Shown: piece after piece, positions 56,301 to 62,300 of the stretch
Layout of the letters: every line of letters begins with the position of its first letter
Position numbering within the stretch: the first letter of the stretch is position 1
Source of the DNA: Candidula unifasciata
Lineage: Eukaryota; Mollusca; Gastropoda; Stylommatophora; Geomitridae
Length of the DNA: 64,000 nt
Reading direction: 5' to 3'
Assembly: GCA_905116865.2 (NCBI GenBank)
Contig: CAJHNH020008412.1
Span: forward strand, 95,001 to 159,000
Translations under genes and position numbers: made by a program
Notes under the pieces: model-generated
Databases searched by the model: none
What the model was told of the DNA's origin: nothing
What the model saw: only the letters and a program-made list of their open reading frames with translations

Positions 56301-59300
56301 TAAAGTTCCATGAACTGATCCAACAGAGTACATATTATTATCTTTCACACTATGTACTATATACAGTATCTATACATCTGGGTTAGTTGCGTATCCTTTA
56401 CAGGAAGTTGCAGAACCAACCCTAGCAGCCCCTGGCTGTTGTGAGGTTTCTCTAGGCAAATTTACGTCCAGTAGTTTGCCATTGCTTTCTGGACGATCGG
56501 CCCCCTGATACCACTATCGAAACCAACACAAGGCACATACCCCGCAGCTGGGATCGAACCTGGCACCAAGGCATTACGAAGCGTTCGCATCAACTAAGCC
56601 ACAGAGCCGACAACTATACATCTATAGATTGAATTTTGGTGTTTTATTACCAATTTTAATAAGCAATTTAAATGGAAATAGTCTTCAAAAACATAAACTG
56701 GACTTACAGCCTGTTATTCTGAACGGAACTCAGTCGTAAGTCTAGGAAACCTTATAATGAGATGCTAACCCAAAAAATAGGGCACTGAAACAGAACCCTA
56801 CCCACCTGCAGAACCTGACCTAGTGTAAGCCTGAGAGGTGCCAGCAAAGTTGTCAGACAGCGGTACTGTGGTGTTGGGTTTGTTGAGCCACTTGACAGAA
56901 AACTGCTGCACCAGTTCTAGCCCAGTCTTGTTGACCACAGTGGTCAGGTCTGCCAGGATCACCACCGCTGACAGTTTAGTGATCTCACTTCCCTTCCACT
57001 CAAAGTTATACCTGGATGGAGAAATATACCAAACTCTCTACAGTCTGAGCTCATCAGAACTAGTGCACCCATAGAAAATTAACAGTCGATGACACATAGA
57101 TATCATTATCAAGTGCCTTGCCGACTGGCATAGGCAATCAGGCCTCTTCCCAATCTGCGATACACAACTGCATGTATCAGTTTGTGAGGTGGCACCTATC
57201 CATGCCATGACAAAAAGGCTGTCAAGAATCTTCACGTGCTGTCTTCCTCTGTCTTTCTTTCCCCAGACCTTTCCAGTGGTCACATGTACCAGTTTCCCTC
57301 TTCTCATAGCATGACCAAAATACGTTGATTGTCTCTTTCAGGTGCATAGATATGTGGTCATAAAATAGAAACAGTTAGTAGTGCATAGAGTGGTCGTAGA
57401 AGAGTTACAGTCAATGGTGTTTTGAAAGAGAGGTCACAGAAGAGTTACAGTCAATGGCGCATAGACATAGTGATCATAGAAGAGTTACAGTCAATGGTGC
57501 ATAGAGAGGTCATAGAAGAGTTACAGTCAATGGTGCATAGAGAGGTCATAGAAGAGTTACAGTCAATGGTGCATAGAGAGGTTATAGTAAATAGTGCACA
57601 GATAGAGAGGTTATAGAAGATTAACAGTAAATGGTGCAAAGTGTGGTCATAAATTCCAAAGCCTGAAAAATCGAGTTCTTTTAAAAAATAATTTGAGTTA
57701 TTTGGGTGACATAAAAAAAAATCCCTACTTCTTCTTCTTCTTCAGCATTCCGAGCCCTTGAGGTTCATTGCTGCAGATATCACCCGCCTCCATTCATCTC
57801 TCTGGTTAGACTTCTTTTTCAAGTTGGTGACACCAAGTGTTTGCAGGTCTGTCTGGACATTATCTCTCCATCATCTTCTTGGTCTGCCCCGTGGTCTACG
57901 ACCATTCATCTCCCTGATGTATACAGTTTTTACTTCTGTCATCTGACAATTTGTTAATATGCCCCAACCATTTCAGTCTTTTAGCTCTCTTGATGCTAGT
58001 GATCAATGGTGATTTAAACAGATTATGAATTTCGTTGTTGCTTCTCACCCTTCATTCCCCGCTGTTTGCATCTTTGATGGGTCCAAAGAATCGTCGCAAG
58101 ACACTTGTTTTAGAAAACCTGTAATAAGGCTTCATCCCTCTTAGTTGTGCTCCAAGTTTCACAGCCATATAACACGACTGGTCTTATCAACGTTTTATAT
58201 ATTTTGATCTTGGTGTTGCGAGACAGACAATAAGAAATTATAAAAAAAATTTTAAATCCTTACAGGGACCAAATATTTCGTTAATGTTAACTGTAATGAG
58301 TGGGAAATCATATGAGTCATAAGGGGTTCCCCAGTGTGATGGGTTAAATGTCAAGAGCCAGTTAAGAATGAATCAGTGCGGGAAGCGTGTACAAAGTAAG
58401 CATGTGATTTCTCATGGACCAGTGAGTGACTGGAAGCAGAAACTTGTGAACGGGAAGAAAGGATTGAAAACAAGAAAGTAGGAATGATCAGTTGGTGTTG
58501 TGCGCGCGCGCGCGTGCACGCGCAAAAAGTTCAGATAACTCTTCTGTATCTAAGACATAACATTGTGGTTACCCTCCCTGACAACTGCAGTACCTGACAT
58601 CCACTACAACATTTGCACAGCTGCCATCCAGAACTGGAGGGGTAGTAAATGAGTCATCCCAGGAACAAGGACCAGGAAGGCTTGGGCTAGCTTCCATGCT
58701 GCGATTTCTGTTGTAATCTACACAGTTCTGGTCCAATCAAGAAATAAACAACATAAGCTTTGCGGTAACTGAAATATAAATTCTGTCAATTCAATAATGA
58801 GACAGATTTTATTATGGAAAACAAGCCATCCACAAAGTAAAACATGGCATCCAAACAGACACCATTCGTCTATTATCTGGCAAACCTGTAACTCTGCCTG
58901 GTCAGCTGGCGACAAGTAACCTGCCATTTTGTTTAGCTAGTAAAAGTTGCATTGCTACGTAGGCAGCATAGAGCCAAGGGTAAACATTAATTCTGTTTCC
59001 AAATCAGACAAGGGCTCTTGAAACAGTTATTTAAATGTCAGAGTGTGTAAAATACTACAGTGACAGTCACAACAAAACAATCCATGGCATAACCCAAATC
59101 CTCAGTGAAACAAATCTTTAATACTAACACGAGCCCAGGCCAACCCAGGGTAAAATGGGTACTTGAAAGTAAAGGTGGAAGGCATTATGCTGACCACATC
59201 CACCTCTGGGTACTACTTGGTCAATAAAAATATAAGTCATGCCCCAAATGCCCAAATTCTTACCTATACAGGACTACAGGTTACACAGGGCTGGTGTGGC

Positions 59301-62300
59301 CGCTACAAGCGCCCTAATTATAACTCCCTTGGAGGCCGAACCAAGATATCTATCTGGGCTTGCCCTGTTGGTCTGCCACCAGCATTAACTCTTTGACTCC
59401 CAAGGGGTTTAGCATCAGAGGCCCAAGGAGTTTTGCATCAGAGGCCCAAGGGGTATTTAAGAGAGATGCAAAATGTAAAATCAGCGCATCTTGCATTCAT
59501 TAGGCTTCTAAGCAGAAACCAGTGAATGTATGATGTGTTCCTTGGGACTGAAAGAATTACTGTTTTTTTTTTTTTTTTCTTTCATGGTGTTACACCTTCA
59601 GGTCCTGTTGGTCTGCCACCAATCTCGTGGTGTCATGCCTTCAGGTCCTGTTGGTCTGCCACCAATCTCGTGGTGTCATGCCTTCAGATCCTGTTGGTCT
59701 GCCACCAATCTCGTGGTGTCATGCCTTCAGATCCTGTTGGTCTGCCACCAGTCTCACGGTGGCAAGACTTCAGGTCCTGTTGGTCTGCCACCAGTCTCAC
59801 GGTGGCAAGACTTCAGGTCCTGTTGGTCTGCCACCAGTCTCACAGTGTCAAGCCTTCAGGTTCTGTTGGTCTGCCACCAGTCTCATGGTGTCAAACATTC
59901 AGGTCCTGTTGGTCTGCCACCAGTCTCATGGTGTCAAGCCTTCAGGTCCTGTTGGTCTGCCACCAGTCTCATGGTGTTAAGCATTCAGGTCCTGTTGGTC
60001 TGCCACCAGTCTCATGGTGTCAAGCCTTCAGGTCCTGTTGGTCTGCCACCAGTCTCATGGTGTTAAGCATTAAGGTTCTGTTGGTCTGCCACCAGTCTCA
60101 TGGTGTTAAACCTTCAGGTCCTGTTGGTCTGCCACCAGTCTCATGGTATTAAACCTTCAGGTCCTGTTGGTCTGCCACCAGTCTCATGGTGTCAAACATT
60201 CAGGTCCTGTTGGTCTGCCACCAGTCTCATGGTGTCAAGCATTCAGGTCCTGTTGGTCTGCCACCAGTTTCATGGTGTTAAACCTTCAGGTCCTGTTGGT
60301 CTGCCACCAGTCTCAGTTAAACCTTCAGGCCCTGTTGGTCTGCCACCAGTCTCATGGTGTTAAATCTTCAGGTCCTGTTGGTCTGCCACCAGTCTCATGG
60401 TGTCAAGATTCCAGGTCCTGTTGGTCTGCCACCAGTCTCACAGTGTCAAGCATTCAGGTCATGTTGGTCTGCCACCAGTCTTGTGTGATAAGCCTTCAGG
60501 TCCTGTTGGTCTGCCACCAGTCTTGTGGTGTTGAACCTTCAGATCCTGTTGGTCTGCCACCAGTCTCATGGTGTTAAGCCTTCAAGTCCTGTTGGTCTGC
60601 CACCAGTCTTGTGGTGTCAAACCTTCAGATCCTGTTGGTCTGCCACCAGTCTTGTGGTGTCAAACCTTCAGATCCTGTTGGTCTGCCACCAGTCTTGTGG
60701 TGTTAAACCTTCAGGTCCTGTTGGTCTTCCACCAGTCTCATGGTGGTAAACTTTCAGGTTCTGTTGGTCTGCCACCAATCTCGTGGTGTCATGCCTTCAG
60801 ATCCTGTTGGTCTGCCACCAGTCTCATGGTGGTAAACCTTCAGGTTCTGTTGGTCTGCCACCAATCTCGTGGTGTCATGCCTTCAGATCCTGTTGGTCTG
60901 CCACCAGTCTCATGGTGGTAAACCTTCAGGTCCTGTTGGTCTGCCACCAGTCTCATGGTGTTAAACCTTCAGGTCCTGTTGGTCTGCCACCAGTCTATGG
61001 TGGTAAACCTTTAGGTCCTGTTGGTCTGCCACCAGTCTCATGGCGTTAAACCTTCAAGTCCTGCTGGTCTGCCACCAGTCTCACAGTGTTAAGTCTGCAG
61101 GTCCTGTTGGTCTGCCATCCAGACTGAGATGTTATAATCTCAGGGTGATGTCAAACTTGTCAGGCAGCAGTCAGGAGTGGATAAATGATCCACACATCCC
61201 AATGCACCACTGGCGTGAAAAAGAATCCTTTAATTACTTTTTGAAAAAAGTTCAATAATCAACATTATAGCACCCAGGACATTCCCATAAGTGCTTCATC
61301 CACATCTTCAGCAGTATGCGGAGAGCTTCAACTCTGATGGTACTAGTGACAGTCTGTATATTCATCTCGCCTTTCCTTCTGGTAATCTGGTAATCCTAGT
61401 TTCAGCTTCATAGCAAACGGGTCACCCCACAGATGCTCCGATCCTGTGCCAACGAAAAACAAATGCAGCTCACAGTGTCACGCCATGCACTCAACTCAGA
61501 AGCTTTGCGACGAAGCCACAGACGCCGACATTTAAGTCTACCTGTGCTTAAATTATATTCTACTGGTAAGATGACTCTGATGACTTCAGTGATCATCAAA
61601 TATAACTTCTTCTTTGCTTTCACCGGCTGTAAATTCTGGTGGAAAGTTCTGTTTATTTATTCACTTCCGGACTTCAGATTTGTTCCAGAACTTCAGTTTT
61701 GCATGCAGATCTGATTTACAGATCTGGCTTATTGGTCTCCAGACTGATGGTTCCTCGCCTCTCAGGTAGATGTACTCACTTCAAGGGAAACAACACTAAG
61801 TAAGTCAACTCTGAGGAGATGCTTGTTAGAGTCAGTGGGTCTATTAACCCTCCCCCTCCTTACAAAGGGGCCCTGGAACCCCTACAGAGAACCATATCTA
61901 ACAAACAATAAAAATCCCAGGAAACCTTCAGACAAAATATTTACAAACACAAATCATACTGGATATAACCCGCCCTGCATGTTTACATATGGACAGAGTT
62001 CGAGTCCACTTGCACAGTAGTAGTATACATCTGTGGGTGCCACCTGATTTCCTGTCGCACTCCTGGCAACCTGTAAGAAATGTACACAAGACCCGTGTGA
62101 AATGAACAGGAGAAGACAACTTAAAAATATGACACCTGGGGTTAAATATCAACTTCTCTTTATGTGTATACAAGTTCCCTGACTGGCTGGTTAAAATCGT
62201 TTCCACTGCCAGGTGAAAATTTTAACGTGTGGGTTCCGAGAGACCCTGTTTGGGGGGGGGGGGGGGGGGGGGGTTGAGGAATAGACTCATTGGCCCCTAA

